Below the pieces are notes generated by a model that was not told the origin of the DNA, made no database searches, and saw only the letters and a program-made list of their open reading frames with translations. The position numbers and the translations under genes are program-made. From Pseudomonas haemolytica (GTDB lineage Bacteria; Pseudomonadota; Gammaproteobacteria; Pseudomonadales; Pseudomonadaceae): DNA of 64,000 bases. Location of the stretch: positions 1 through 64,000 of the forward strand of contig NZ_VOIW01000008.1 of the NCBI RefSeq assembly GCF_009659625.1. The letters are read 5' to 3'. Below, piece after piece: positions 33,582 to 42,849 of this stretch (position 1 is its first letter; every line of letters begins with the position of its first letter).

Positions 33582-34891
33582 GCGTACCTGAGCAGTGCGT
33601 GGGGCGTGCCGGTAAAGGCGATAAAGCCGAGCACGGCTACCACGGCGGGCAACACCAGCCACCAGGCTTTTTGCGACATCGCCGGCAATGGGCTGCGGTA
33701 TTCGCTCGCCCTCAGGCTGAATGCACACACGGTCATCGCCAGCAGCGTGCCGGCCAGGATGTCCGTGGGCCAATGAGCACCCAAGTAGACCCGCGACAGC
33801 GCAATGAAGGCGGCGGGAATACAGCCCAGCAACATCCAGGTCAGGCGTAGGCGCGTGGGTTGGCCGCGGCCGGCCAATACCGCGAGCGCCAGGAAGAACG
33901 CAAAGGCACCGGAGGCATGGCCGCTGGGCATGCTGAAGCTGGTCAGCGGGTCTGTGAGGATTTCCGGGCGGCCACGGGCGAAAAACAGCTTGGTGCCTGT
34001 GTTGATCACCGCCGCGCCGGCGAGCGTGGCGCCGACAAACACCGCATGGCGCCATTGCCGTGCCACTAGCAGCAAGCCAGTGAATATCGCGCTGGCGAAA
34101 AACATCTTCTTGAACTCACCCAGTTGGGTGACCCGCACCATCACCTCGTCCAGCCACGGGCTGCGATGTTCCTGCACCAGTGCGCTCAGGCCCTGGTCGA
34201 AGTCGTTGAGGTGGGGATAGCCGATAAACAGCGCAATCAATAAGACCAGGCTGGCACAACCGATCCACAGGGTGGCGCGACGATGGCCGCGTAGGCTGCT
34301 GTGCAGGCTCAGCGCCAGCAGGACCGCGAGGCAGGCCGCGACAATGGCTGCTTCCGGCCAGAAACCTTCTGGCAGTGGCAGGCGCAAAGCGGCACCGGCG
34401 GCCCAGCCTGGCATCAGGTAAGCCACCGACCAGCCTGCTGCGGCAATGATGCTCACGGCGGCAAAACGCGGGAAGGGCATGTCGCACATGCCGGCGACCA
34501 TTGGCAGCATGGGGCGCAACGGGCCGATGAAACGCCCGACCAGCAGGCTGGCGATCCCGTACTTGTGGAAGTAGGTTTCCGCTCCATTCATCCATTCAGG
34601 ATGGTGGCGAAGGCCGGGCAGGCGCCGGATGTTCTGATGGAAATGCCGGCCCAGATAGTAGGAAACCCCATCGCCCAATAAGCCGCCGAGGAAACCCAGC
34701 AAAAGGGTTTCACTCAGTGACAGCGCACCGCTGCCGGCCAGCGCAGCAATCGCAAACAGCAATACCGTGCCGGGTACGATCAGCCCGGCAATGGCCAGGC
34801 ACTCCACGCACGCGACGATAAACACCGCCACTGCCAGCCATTGCGGGTTCAGGGTCAGCCAGCCGGTGATGCTATCGAGCCATTGGCCCAT
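33575..34891 (-). CDS. DedA-PAP2 fusion membrane protein
   Basis: 438 residues. The N-terminal ~190 are a DedA domain (GLIVPGTVLLFAIAALAGSG, then HKYGIASLLVGRFIGPLRPMLPMVAGM). The C-terminal ~230 are a PAP2 phosphatase with all three motifs: KLFFARGRP, PSGHASG, and SRVYLGAHWPTD. The fusion suggests a lipid flippase joined to a phosphatase, for example for undecaprenyl pyrophosphate or phosphatidate; the substrate is inferred. The start is the ATG at 34891, with GGAGTGG just upstream. Confidence 0.92.
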   Translation of the reverse strand: MGQWLDSITGWLTLNPQWLAVAVFIVACVECLAIAGLIVPGTVLLFAIAALAGSGALSLSETLLLGFLGGLLGDGVSYYLGRHFHQNIRRLPGLRHHPEWMNGAETYFHKYGIASLLVGRFIGPLRPMLPMVAGMCDMPFPRFAAVSIIAAAGWSVAYLMPGWAAGAALRLPLPEGFWPEAAIVAACLAVLLALSLHSSLRGHRRATLWIGCASLVLLIALFIGYPHLNDFDQGLSALVQEHRSPWLDEVMVRVTQLGEFKKMFFASAIFTGLLLVARQWRHAVFVGATLAGAAVINTGTKLFFARGRPEILTDPLTSFSMPSGHASGAFAFFLALAVLAGRGQPTRLRLTWMLLGCIPAAFIALSRVYLGAHWPTDILAGTLLAMTVCAFSLRASEYRSPLPAMSQKAWWLVLPAVVAVLGFIAFTGTPHALLRYAY

Positions 34892-34940
34892 ACAATCCAC
34901 TCCATGTATGCAATACATAATCTGAAACGGTGAAGATCAA

Positions 34941-34955
34941 CTGTGGGAGCAGCCG
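34941..34955. repeat. REP half-site
   Basis: CTGTGGGAGCAGCCG is a single degenerate arm of the local REP family, between the glycosylase stop and the DedA-PAP2 start. Confidence 0.4.
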
Positions 34956-34966
34956 TCTCAATCAAT

Positions 34967-35650
34967 TCAAAGTAAGAAATAATCGCGGCCTTCGACCTGC
35001 CCCCGGCGCAGCGGGTTCCGTGTGCAATAGGGCGCATAGCCCGCATCGACAAAGCGGTACATCAGGTGCTCATCACGCCCACTGGGGATGCCCAGCCGTG
35101 TGGTCTGGATGATCTGTGTGGGCTGCTGGCCCACATCTTCGACGTACAGCCGCTCCTGGTCGAAGCGCTTGGCGTCCCACATTGGCACCTTCAGGCCCAG
35201 CGCCTTGCACAGCAAGGTCTGGCCGGCGCACAGCTTTTGCGTGGGGCGTGGGCTGCCATCAGCGTTCGGGTTGTTCAACAGCATCTGGGCCAGGCTGGCC
35301 GGGCCGGAGATTTCATCAACCCATGGGTAGGCCGATTTGATCAATACGGCATTGCCCGGGCCATGGGCGCTGAAGTTCAGCGAATCACCACCACGGGCGT
35401 AGTACATGTAGATATGGCCGCCATCCAGAAACAAAGCCTTACGCTTTTCTGTGTAGCCGAGGGACGCATGGCTGCCTTTTTCGGCCACGTAATAGGCTTC
35501 TGTTTCAATAATGCGTGCCGAAAGCCAACTATCGCCGACACGATGGCGTATGACTTTTCCAAGCAACTCGCGCGCGAGCAGTTGTGCATCACGGTCGAAG
35601 AAGCAGTCGGGCAGGGCGCTCGCGGGGAACTGGGGGTTAAAACCGGGCAT
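34967..35650 (-). CDS. mpg: Alkyladenine DNA glycosylase (AAG/Mpg type)
   Basis: 227 residues. AAG motifs: ARELLGKVIRHR, SARIIETEAYYVAEKGSHAS (with the catalytic Glu), GHIYMYYARGGDSLNFSA and the GPASLAQML block. It excises 3-methyladenine and related lesions in base excision repair. The start is the ATG at 35650 (MPGFNPQFP); extension upstream to 35701 lacks support. A REP half-site lies between it and the DedA-PAP2 gene. Confidence 0.92.
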   Translation of the reverse strand: MPGFNPQFPASALPDCFFDRDAQLLARELLGKVIRHRVGDSWLSARIIETEAYYVAEKGSHASLGYTEKRKALFLDGGHIYMYYARGGDSLNFSAHGPGNAVLIKSAYPWVDEISGPASLAQMLLNNPNADGSPRPTQKLCAGQTLLCKALGLKVPMWDAKRFDQERLYVEDVGQQPTQIIQTTRLGIPSGRDEHLMYRFVDAGYAPYCTRNPLRRGQVEGRDYFLL

Positions 35651-35824
35651 GGCGTTCAGGGTTATTACGGCTAAATGTGACGGAATAATAACAACTCCCA
35701 CCTTAATTACGCCTGAACCTCAGGTTTTTACAGTTCATTTCGACCATCCGCCCCTCACCGCTGTCAGTCGGGCGGCGTCACAGCTATAATCTGCCGCTTT
35801 CCTCTTTGCCAAGACTCCCTGACC

Positions 35825-37090
35825 ATGACTGAGTCCGTTCTTGACTATATGACCCGCCTGGGTCGCGCTGCCCGTCAGGCCTCGCGGTTGATCGCCCGTG
35901 CGAGCACTGCGCAGAAGAACCGTGCGCTGCTGGCGGCTGCCGATGCTCTGGATGCTTCGCGCTCCGAGTTGACTGCTGCCAACGAACTGGACTTGGCCAA
36001 CGGCCGCGCCAATGGCCTGGAGCCAGCGCTGCTGGATCGCCTGGCGCTGACCCCGGCACGTATCGACGACATGATCGAAGGCCTGCGTCAGGTGGCCAAG
36101 CTGCCTGACCCCATCGGTGAAATCCGCGATATGCGCTACCTGCCGTCCGGCATCCAGGTAGGCAAGATGCGCGTGCCCCTGGGCGTGATCGGCATCATCT
36201 ATGAGTCGCGTCCGAACGTGACCATCGACGCTGCGAGCCTGTGCCTCAAGTCTGGCAACGCCACCATCCTGCGTGGCGGTTCCGAGGCGATCAATTCCAA
36301 CCGCGCCATCGCCGCCTGCATCCAGCAAGGCTTGGCGGTGGCCGAGTTGCCGGCCGAAGTGGTGCAAGTGGTGGAAACCACCGACCGCGCCGCCGTGGGC
36401 GCCTTGATCACCCTGCCGGAATTTGTCGACGTTATCGTTCCCCGTGGCGGCAAGAGCCTGATCGAGCGCGTCAGCCGCGATGCCAAGGTGCCGGTGATCA
36501 AGCACCTGGACGGCGTGTGCCACGTGTTTATCGACATCGCCGCCGACCTCGACAAGGCGATCCGCATCGCCGACAACGCCAAGACCCATCGCTACGCACC
36601 GTGCAACACCATGGAAACCCTGTTGGTGCACGTCGGCATTGCCGAGCGCGTGCTGCCGCCACTGGCTGCCATCTACCGTGACAAGGGCGTGGAGCTGCGC
36701 GGCTGCGAGCGTACCCGTGCATTGCTCGGTGCCGACGTGATCGAGGCGACGGAGCAAGACTGGTACACCGAGTACACGGCGCCGATCCTGTCGATTCGCA
36801 TTGTCGACGACCTGGACCAGGCCATCGAACACATCAACACGTACGGCTCCAAGCACACCGACGCCATTGTTTCCGAGCATTTCAGCGATGCCCGGCGTTT
36901 CCTCAACGAGGTAGATTCTGCTTCGGTGATGGTCAACGCCTCGACGCGTTTTGCCGACGGCTTCGAGTACGGCCTGGGGGCGGAGATCGGTATCTCCACC
37001 GACAAGCTCCACGCACGCGGCCCGGTTGGCCTCGAAGGCTTGACCAGCGAGAAGTACGTGGTGTTCGGTGACGGGCATGTGCGCACTTGA
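35825..37090 (+). CDS. proA: Gamma-glutamyl phosphate reductase
   Basis: 421 residues, full length. Typical blocks: MRVPLGVIGIIYESRPNVTIDAA, GGSEAINSN, the catalytic cysteine in HLDGVCHVFID, and HTDAIVSEH near the C-terminus. It reduces glutamyl-5-phosphate to the semialdehyde in proline synthesis using NADPH. proB is not adjacent. Its stop overlaps the nadD start by one base. Confidence 0.97.
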   Translation: MTESVLDYMTRLGRAARQASRLIARASTAQKNRALLAAADALDASRSELTAANELDLANGRANGLEPALLDRLALTPARIDDMIEGLRQVAKLPDPIGEIRDMRYLPSGIQVGKMRVPLGVIGIIYESRPNVTIDAASLCLKSGNATILRGGSEAINSNRAIAACIQQGLAVAELPAEVVQVVETTDRAAVGALITLPEFVDVIVPRGGKSLIERVSRDAKVPVIKHLDGVCHVFIDIAADLDKAIRIADNAKTHRYAPCNTMETLLVHVGIAERVLPPLAAIYRDKGVELRGCERTRALLGADVIEATEQDWYTEYTAPILSIRIVDDLDQAIEHINTYGSKHTDAIVSEHFSDARRFLNEVDSASVMVNASTRFADGFEYGLGAEIGISTDKLHARGPVGLEGLTSEKYVVFGDGHVRT

Positions 37091-37734
37091 TGGCTAAACG
37101 CATCGGGCTGCTCGGTGGCACCTTCGACCCCGTGCACATCGGCCATTTGCGCAGCGCCCTGGAAGTCGCGGATGCGCTCGGGTTGGATGAAGTGCGCATG
37201 ATGCCCAACGCGCGGCCGCCCCATCGCGACACGCCGCAGGTGTCTGCGCAACAGCGCCTGGAAATGGTACGCCTGGCTGTAGACGGTATAGCGCCGCTGG
37301 TGGTGGATGATCACGAGCTCAAGCGCGATAAACCGTCCTACACTGTCGACACCCTGGAACTGATGCGCGCCGAGTTGGCCGCAGATGACCAGTTGTTTCT
37401 GCTTTTGGGCTGGGACGCATTTTGCGGCCTGCCCTCTTGGCACCGCTGGGAAGAACTCCTCCAGCATTGCCACATCCTGGTTTTGCAACGCCCGGATGCC
37501 GACAGCGAACCGCCGGATGCCTTGCGCAACCTGCTGGCTGCGCGGTCGGTAAGTGACCCCTTGGCCCTGACCGGGCCGAACGGGAATATTGCATTCGTCT
37601 GGCAGACCCCGCTTGCGGTGTCCGCCACCCAGATCCGTCAACTGCTGGCCAGCGGGAAGTCGGTACGTTTCCTGGTGCCTGACGCGGTCCTGGCCTACAT
37701 CGATGCGCACGGGCTTTACCGTGCGTCGAACTGA
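37090..37734 (+). CDS. nadD: Nicotinate-nucleotide adenylyltransferase
   Basis: 214 residues. The nucleotidyltransferase signature GGTFDPVHIGHLRSALEV carries the HxGH-like ATP site; PNARPPHRD and the later VSATQIRQLLASGKSVRFLVPDAV (ISxTxIR motif) complete it. It adenylates nicotinate mononucleotide in NAD synthesis. The start is the ATG at 37090, directly coupled to the proA stop (TGATG). Confidence 0.96.
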   Translation: MAKRIGLLGGTFDPVHIGHLRSALEVADALGLDEVRMMPNARPPHRDTPQVSAQQRLEMVRLAVDGIAPLVVDDHELKRDKPSYTVDTLELMRAELAADDQLFLLLGWDAFCGLPSWHRWEELLQHCHILVLQRPDADSEPPDALRNLLAARSVSDPLALTGPNGNIAFVWQTPLAVSATQIRQLLASGKSVRFLVPDAVLAYIDAHGLYRASN

Positions 37735-37800
37735 AAAGGCGCGCTTGAACGCACGACTCGTGCAGCAAGCGCCCGAACATACGAGCAAAACGAGTTTTAT

Positions 37801-38295
37801 ATGACGAACAAAGACGTAAGCAAAGTTAAGCGCAAAGGCACCTTCAAAAGCGCGCCGCTGCCGGTTGAAGCCCACGTTGGCCCGGAACTGGCTGGCGAAG
37901 AGCTGGTAAAAGTGGCCGTGGCCGCCCTGGAAGACGTTAAAGCCCAGGACATCCAGGTGCTGGACGTACGCGACAAGCAAAGCATCACCGACTTCATGAT
38001 CATCGCCACCGGTACCTCCAACCGCCAGATCGGCGCGATGCTGGACAAGGTTCGCGAAGCCGTCAAAGCCCAAGGCGTCAAGCCACTGGGTGAAGAAGGC
38101 AAGGGCGACAGCGACTGGGTGCTGCTGGACATGGACGACGTGATCGTTCACATGATGACTTCCAACGCTCGCCAGTTCTATGACCTGGAGCGTCTGTGGA
38201 AAGGCGCCGAGCAGAGCCGTGCCGCCGATGGCAAGCACCACAGCCCGGAAGTGGGCCACGCGCACTTCGACAAGCTCAACAAAGACCAGGAATAA
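37801..38295 (+). CDS. rsfS: Ribosomal silencing factor RsfS
   Basis: 164 residues. The conserved domain (about 45-150) shows ALEDVKAQDIQVLDVRDKQS, MIIATGTSNRQIGAMLDKV and the DWVLLDMDDVIVHMM block. RsfS binds uL14 on the 50S subunit and prevents joining of the subunits in stationary phase. The N-terminal ~40 residues (basic KVKRKGTFKS) are an extension beyond the E. coli length. It lies between nadD and rlmH, the usual order. Confidence 0.95.
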   Translation: MTNKDVSKVKRKGTFKSAPLPVEAHVGPELAGEELVKVAVAALEDVKAQDIQVLDVRDKQSITDFMIIATGTSNRQIGAMLDKVREAVKAQGVKPLGEEGKGDSDWVLLDMDDVIVHMMTSNARQFYDLERLWKGAEQSRAADGKHHSPEVGHAHFDKLNKDQE

Positions 38296-38304
38296 GGAAC
38301 GGCT

Positions 38305-38772
38305 GTGCGCCTGCGTCTGATTGCAGTCGGTTCACGCATGCCCAAGTGGGTGGAAGAAGGCTGGCACGAGTATGCCAAGCGTCTGCCCGCCGAGCTGTCG
38401 TTGGAACTGGTGGAGATACCGCTCAATACCCGGGGCAAGAATGCCGACGTGGCGCGCTTTATCCGTCAGGAAGGCGAAGCCATGTTGGCCAAGGTCGGCC
38501 CCAACGAGCGCATCGTCACCCTCGAGGTGCACGGCAAACCCTGGAGCACCGAGCAACTGGCGGTGGAACTGGACCGCTGGCGCCTGGATTCGCGCACGGT
38601 CAATTTCATGGTCGGTGGCCCGGAAGGGCTGGCGCCGGAAGTCTGCGCGCGGGCCGACCAGCGCTGGTCGCTGTCGGCCCTGACGTTGCCGCACCCGTTG
38701 GTAAGGATTCTGATCGGTGAACAGCTGTATCGCGCCTGGACAGTCCTGTCCGGGCACCCTTACCACAAATAG
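38305..38772 (+). CDS. rlmH: 23S rRNA pseudouridine-1915 N3-methyltransferase
   Basis: 155 residues, starting with GTG ([15 protein letters not shown]). SPOUT fold hallmarks: [13 protein letters not shown] and the C-terminal [30 protein letters not shown]. It methylates pseudouridine 1915 in 23S rRNA helix 69. It is 9 bases after rsfS and 15 before mrdA. Confidence 0.97.
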
Positions 38773-38787
38773 TCTGCGCCGCCCCCG

Positions 38788-40686
38788 ATGACCCAGCCGA
38801 TCCGCATCAAGGACCACGAGAAAGACGCACGTCTGGTACGCGCGCGGGTCGTGTTCGGTGCCATTTTGGTGGTGGTGTTGCTGGGCGTGCTGATTGCGCG
38901 CCTGTATTTCCTTCAGGTGATCCAGTACGACTATCACTCCACGCTGTCGGAAAACAACCGGGTGCATGTGCAGCCGATTCCGCCGACACGCGGGCTGATC
39001 TTCGACCGCAATGGCGTGGTGGTTGCGGATAACCGTCCCAGTTTCAGCCTGAGCATGACCCGCGAGCGTTCCGGCGAATGGCAGCAGGTGCTCGATGTGA
39101 TCGTCGAGGTGTTGCAACTGACGCCGGAAGACCGGGTGATCTTCGAGAAACGCATGAAGCAGGGGCGCCGGCCATTCGAGCCGGTGCCGATCCTGTTCGA
39201 GCTGACCGAAGAGCAGATTGCCCGTATTGCGGTAAACCAATTCCGCTTGCCGGGTGTGGAGGTGGTGGCGCAGTTGGTGCGGCACTATCCGCAAGGGCCA
39301 CACTTTGCCCACTCGGTCGGCTATATGGGGCGGATCAACGAGAAAGAGCTGAAAACCCTCGACCCGGTCAATTACAGCGGCACCCATCATATCGGCAAGA
39401 CCGGCATCGAGCGTTTCTACGAGCCCGAGCTGCACGGCCAGGTGGGTTACGAAGAGGTCGAGACCAATGCGCGCGGCCGCGTATTGCGCGTGCTCAAGCG
39501 CACCGACCCGGTACCGGGCAAGGACATCGTGCTGAGCCTGGACATCAAGTTGCAGGAAGCGGCCGAGATGGCTCTGGGTGGGCGGCGCGGCGCGGTAGTG
39601 GCTTTGGACCCGAAGACCGGCGAAGTGCTGGCGATGGTCAGCCAGCCGAGTTTCGACCCTAACCTGTTCGTCACCGGGATCAGCTTCAAGGCCTATGCCG
39701 AGCTGCGCGATTCCATCGACAGGCCGCTGTTCAACCGGGTGCTGCGTGGCTTGTACCCGCCAGGTTCGACCATCAAGCCGGCGGTGGCGATTGCCGGCCT
39801 GGACTCCGGCGTGGTCACCGCCTCCAGCCGTGTCTATGACCCGGGCTACTACATGCTGCCCAACTATGACCACAAATACCGTAACTGGAACCGCTCCGGT
39901 GACGGCTATGTCGACCTGGATACCGCGATCATGCGCTCCAACGACACCTACTTTTACGACCTGGCCCATAAGCTTGGGATTGATCGCCTGTCTGCCTACA
40001 TGGGCAAGTTCGGCCTCGGTCAGAAAGTCTCCCTGGACATGTTCGAAGAATCCCCCGGCTTGATGCCGTCGCGGGAATGGAAGCGTGCGACCCGCCGTCA
40101 GGCGTGGTTCCCGGGCGAAACCCTGATTCTCGGGATCGGCCAGGGCTATATGCAGGCCACGCCGCTGCAACTGGCCCAGGCCACGGCGCTGGTGGCCAAC
40201 AAGGGCATCTGGAACCGTCCGCACCTGGCCAAGACCATCGAAGGCGAGAAACCGCTGGATGAAAACCCGATTCCCGACATTGTGCTGCGCGACCCGTCCG
40301 ACTGGGCCAAGGTCAACCACGGTATGCAGCAAGTGATGCACGGCGCGCGCGGTACCGCACGCAAAGCAGCAGCCGGCGCGCAATACCGCATTGCCGGCAA
40401 GAGTGGTACGGCCCAGGTGGTCGCGATCAAGCAGGGCGAGAAATATGACCGTTCCAAGGTTCAGGAGCGTCATCGTGACCACGCCTTGTTCGTCGGCTTT
40501 GCCCCGGCCGAGGACCCGAAAATCGTGGTGGCGGTGATGGTCGAGAACGGTGAGTCCGGCTCCGGCGTCGCCGCGCCTGTGGTGCGCCAGATCATGGATG
40601 CCTGGCTGCTGGCTGACGATGGCAAGCTCAAGCCCGAGTATGGCGGCCCCCCTTCAAGCCCCGAGGTTACGGCCCGTGAAGAGTAA
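38788..40686 (+). CDS. mrdA: Penicillin-binding protein 2 (elongasome transpeptidase)
   Basis: 632 residues. One N-terminal membrane helix (about 20-42) is followed by the pedestal domain and the transpeptidase domain with SxxK in YPPGSTIKP, SxN in MRSNDTYFYD, and KSGTAQV. It cross-links lateral-wall peptidoglycan together with RodA. Its 3' end overlaps rodA by 11 bases if the GTG start of rodA is used. Confidence 0.96.
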   Translation: MTQPIRIKDHEKDARLVRARVVFGAILVVVLLGVLIARLYFLQVIQYDYHSTLSENNRVHVQPIPPTRGLIFDRNGVVVADNRPSFSLSMTRERSGEWQQVLDVIVEVLQLTPEDRVIFEKRMKQGRRPFEPVPILFELTEEQIARIAVNQFRLPGVEVVAQLVRHYPQGPHFAHSVGYMGRINEKELKTLDPVNYSGTHHIGKTGIERFYEPELHGQVGYEEVETNARGRVLRVLKRTDPVPGKDIVLSLDIKLQEAAEMALGGRRGAVVALDPKTGEVLAMVSQPSFDPNLFVTGISFKAYAELRDSIDRPLFNRVLRGLYPPGSTIKPAVAIAGLDSGVVTASSRVYDPGYYMLPNYDHKYRNWNRSGDGYVDLDTAIMRSNDTYFYDLAHKLGIDRLSAYMGKFGLGQKVSLDMFEESPGLMPSREWKRATRRQAWFPGETLILGIGQGYMQATPLQLAQATALVANKGIWNRPHLAKTIEGEKPLDENPIPDIVLRDPSDWAKVNHGMQQVMHGARGTARKAAAGAQYRIAGKSGTAQVVAIKQGEKYDRSKVQERHRDHALFVGFAPAEDPKIVVAVMVENGESGSGVAAPVVRQIMDAWLLADDGKLKPEYGGPPSSPEVTAREE

Positions 40687-41821
40687 TTTTGACCGCATCC
40701 TCTCCAGTGAGGACGTGATGCGTCGCCGTGCGACGTTGCTGCAACGCCTGCACATTGATGGGCCGTTGCTGATCCTGTTGCTGACCCTGGCGGCCGGCAG
40801 CCTGTTCGTGCTGTATTCGGCCAGCGGCAAGAACTGGGACCTGCTGATCAAGCAAGCGTCTTCGTTCGGCCTGGGCCTGTTGTCGATGGTGGTCATCGCC
40901 CAGCTTGAGCCGCGCTTCATGGCCCGCTGGGTGCCCCTGGGTTATGTCGCCGGCGTGTTACTGCTGGTGGTGGTGGATGTCATGGGCCACAACGCCATGG
41001 GCGCGACGCGCTGGATCAACATCCCCGGGGTGATTCGCTTCCAGCCGTCGGAATTCATGAAGATCCTCATGCCAGCGACCATTGCCTGGTACCTGTCCAA
41101 GCGCACCTTGCCGCCCCAACTCAAGCATGTGGGCATCAGCCTGATCCTGATTGGCGTGCCCTTTATTCTGATTGTGCGCCAGCCGGACCTCGGCACCTCG
41201 TTGCTGATTCTCGCCGGCGGCGCTTTCGTGCTGTTTATGGGCGGCTTGCGCTGGCGCTGGATCCTCAGCGTGCTGGCGGCCGCCGTGCCTGTAGCCGTGG
41301 CCATGTGGTTCTTCTTCATGCACGACTACCAGAAACAACGGATCTTGACCTTCCTCGACCCGGAGAGCGACCCGTTGGGCACCGGCTGGAACATCATCCA
41401 GTCCAAGGCGGCCATCGGTTCCGGCGGCGTATTTGGTAAGGGTTGGTTACTGGGTACCCAGTCGCACCTGGACTTTTTGCCTGAAAGCCACACCGACTTC
41501 ATCATCGCGGTGATGGGCGAAGAGTTCGGCCTGGTGGGCATTTGCGCACTGTTGCTGATTTACCTGCTGTTGATTGGTCGCGGCCTGGTGATCACTGCCC
41601 AGGCGCAGACGTTGTTCGGCAAATTGCTCGCCGGCAGCCTGACCATGACTTTTTTTGTTTACGTTTTCGTCAACATCGGTATGGTCAGTGGCCTGCTACC
41701 GGTGGTTGGGGTGCCGTTGCCATTCATTAGCTACGGCGGAACTTCGCTGGTGACATTGCTGTCAGCGTTTGGGGTTTTGATGTCGATTCATACGCATCGC
41801 AAATGGATCGCACAAGTTTGA
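40676..41821 (+). CDS. rodA: RodA peptidoglycan glycosyltransferase (SEDS)
   Basis: 381 residues with about 10 membrane helices. SEDS motifs: GWNIIQSKAAIGSGGVFGKGWLLGTQSHLDFLPESHTDFIIAVMGEEFG and PLPFISYGGTSL appear in order (the first one spans roughly residues 235-285). It polymerises lipid II as the partner of PBP2. The start shown is a GTG at 40676 with GAGGT before it; an ATG at 40718 with GAGGA is equally possible and gives 367 residues. Confidence 0.95.
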   Translation: MKSNFDRILSSEDVMRRRATLLQRLHIDGPLLILLLTLAAGSLFVLYSASGKNWDLLIKQASSFGLGLLSMVVIAQLEPRFMARWVPLGYVAGVLLLVVVDVMGHNAMGATRWINIPGVIRFQPSEFMKILMPATIAWYLSKRTLPPQLKHVGISLILIGVPFILIVRQPDLGTSLLILAGGAFVLFMGGLRWRWILSVLAAAVPVAVAMWFFFMHDYQKQRILTFLDPESDPLGTGWNIIQSKAAIGSGGVFGKGWLLGTQSHLDFLPESHTDFIIAVMGEEFGLVGICALLLIYLLLIGRGLVITAQAQTLFGKLLAGSLTMTFFVYVFVNIGMVSGLLPVVGVPLPFISYGGTSLVTLLSAFGVLMSIHTHRKWIAQV

Positions 41822-41832
41822 ATAAGGTGAAG

Positions 41833-42849
41833 ATGTCAATGCAAGTAATGCGCGGCTGGGCGACTCGGCATGCGACCTGGATGGGCCTGATTGGGCTCCT
41901 GGGGGCAACGCAAGAGGCGCAGGCCGGTGACTACGATGGTTCACCCCAGGTCGCCGAATTTGTCGGTGAGCTGACCCGCGACTACGGTTTTGCCGGTGAG
42001 CAACTGATGGGCGTGTTCCGCGAAGCCCAGAAGAAGCAGGCGATCCTCGACGCCATCTCCCGACCCGCCGAACGCGTGAAGCAGTGGAAGGAGTATCGCC
42101 CGATGTTCCTCACCGACGCCCGCGTGGCCCGTGGCGTCGACTTCTGGCGCCAGCACGAGGCGGTACTGGCCCGCGCCGAGCAGGAGTACGGCGTACCGGC
42201 GCAGGTCATCGTCTCGATCATTGGCATCGAAACCTTCTACGGGCGCAACACCGGCAGCTACCGGGTGATCGACGCCTTGTCGACCCTGGGCTTCGATTAC
42301 CCGCCCCGCGCCGAGTTCTTCCGCAAGGAGCTGCGTGAGTTCCTGCTGCTGGCCCGCGAAGAGCAGGTCGACCCGCTGACCCTCAAGGGCTCCTACGCCG
42401 GGGCCATGGGCTTGCCGCAATTCATGCCGAGCAGCTTTCGCGCCTACGCGGTGGATTTCGACGGCGACGGGCATATCAATCTCTGGAGCAACCCCGACGA
42501 TGCCATTGGCAGCGTTGCCAGCTACTTCAAGCGCCATGGCTGGGTGTCCGGCGAGCCGGTGGTGATTCGCGCCGATGTCTCGGGTGAGCGCGCCGACGAA
42601 GGCCTGACCCAAGGTATCGAACCGGTCAAGACCGTCGGGGAGTTGCGAGCGCTGGGCTGGTCGAGTCAGAATGCGCCACGCGATGACATGCCGGTAACGG
42701 CATTCCGCCTGGAAGGCGCAAACGGCCCGGAATACTGGATGGGCCTGAAGAATTTCTACGCAATCACGCGTTATAACCGCAGTGTGATGTACGCCATGGC
42801 CGTGCATCAGCTGTCAGAAGAGCTGGTCCAAGCACGGGGCAACAAGTAA
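41833..42849 (+). CDS. mltB: Lytic murein transglycosylase B
   Basis: 338 residues. A signal-like N-terminus (MGLIGLLGATQEAQAG) precedes the MltB catalytic domain: the Glu in SIIGIETFYGRNTGSYRV, PRAEFFRKELREFLLL, and SYAGAMGLPQFMPSSFRAYAVDFDGDG. It cleaves glycan strands to 1,6-anhydro ends in the periplasm. The start is the ATG at 41833 with AAGGTG before it; a second ATG lies 6 bases on. No lipobox is evident, so it is probably soluble (SltB1-like). The stop overlaps the rlpA start. Confidence 0.93.
   Translation: MSMQVMRGWATRHATWMGLIGLLGATQEAQAGDYDGSPQVAEFVGELTRDYGFAGEQLMGVFREAQKKQAILDAISRPAERVKQWKEYRPMFLTDARVARGVDFWRQHEAVLARAEQEYGVPAQVIVSIIGIETFYGRNTGSYRVIDALSTLGFDYPPRAEFFRKELREFLLLAREEQVDPLTLKGSYAGAMGLPQFMPSSFRAYAVDFDGDGHINLWSNPDDAIGSVASYFKRHGWVSGEPVVIRADVSGERADEGLTQGIEPVKTVGELRALGWSSQNAPRDDMPVTAFRLEGANGPEYWMGLKNFYAITRYNRSVMYAMAVHQLSEELVQARGNK

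Noticed and set aside
38332..40482. 716-residue open frame on the minus strand over rlmH and mrdA
   Set aside because: It is antisense to two certain genes, has no family motif and a His/Arg/Gln-rich composition typical of a GC-rich shadow.
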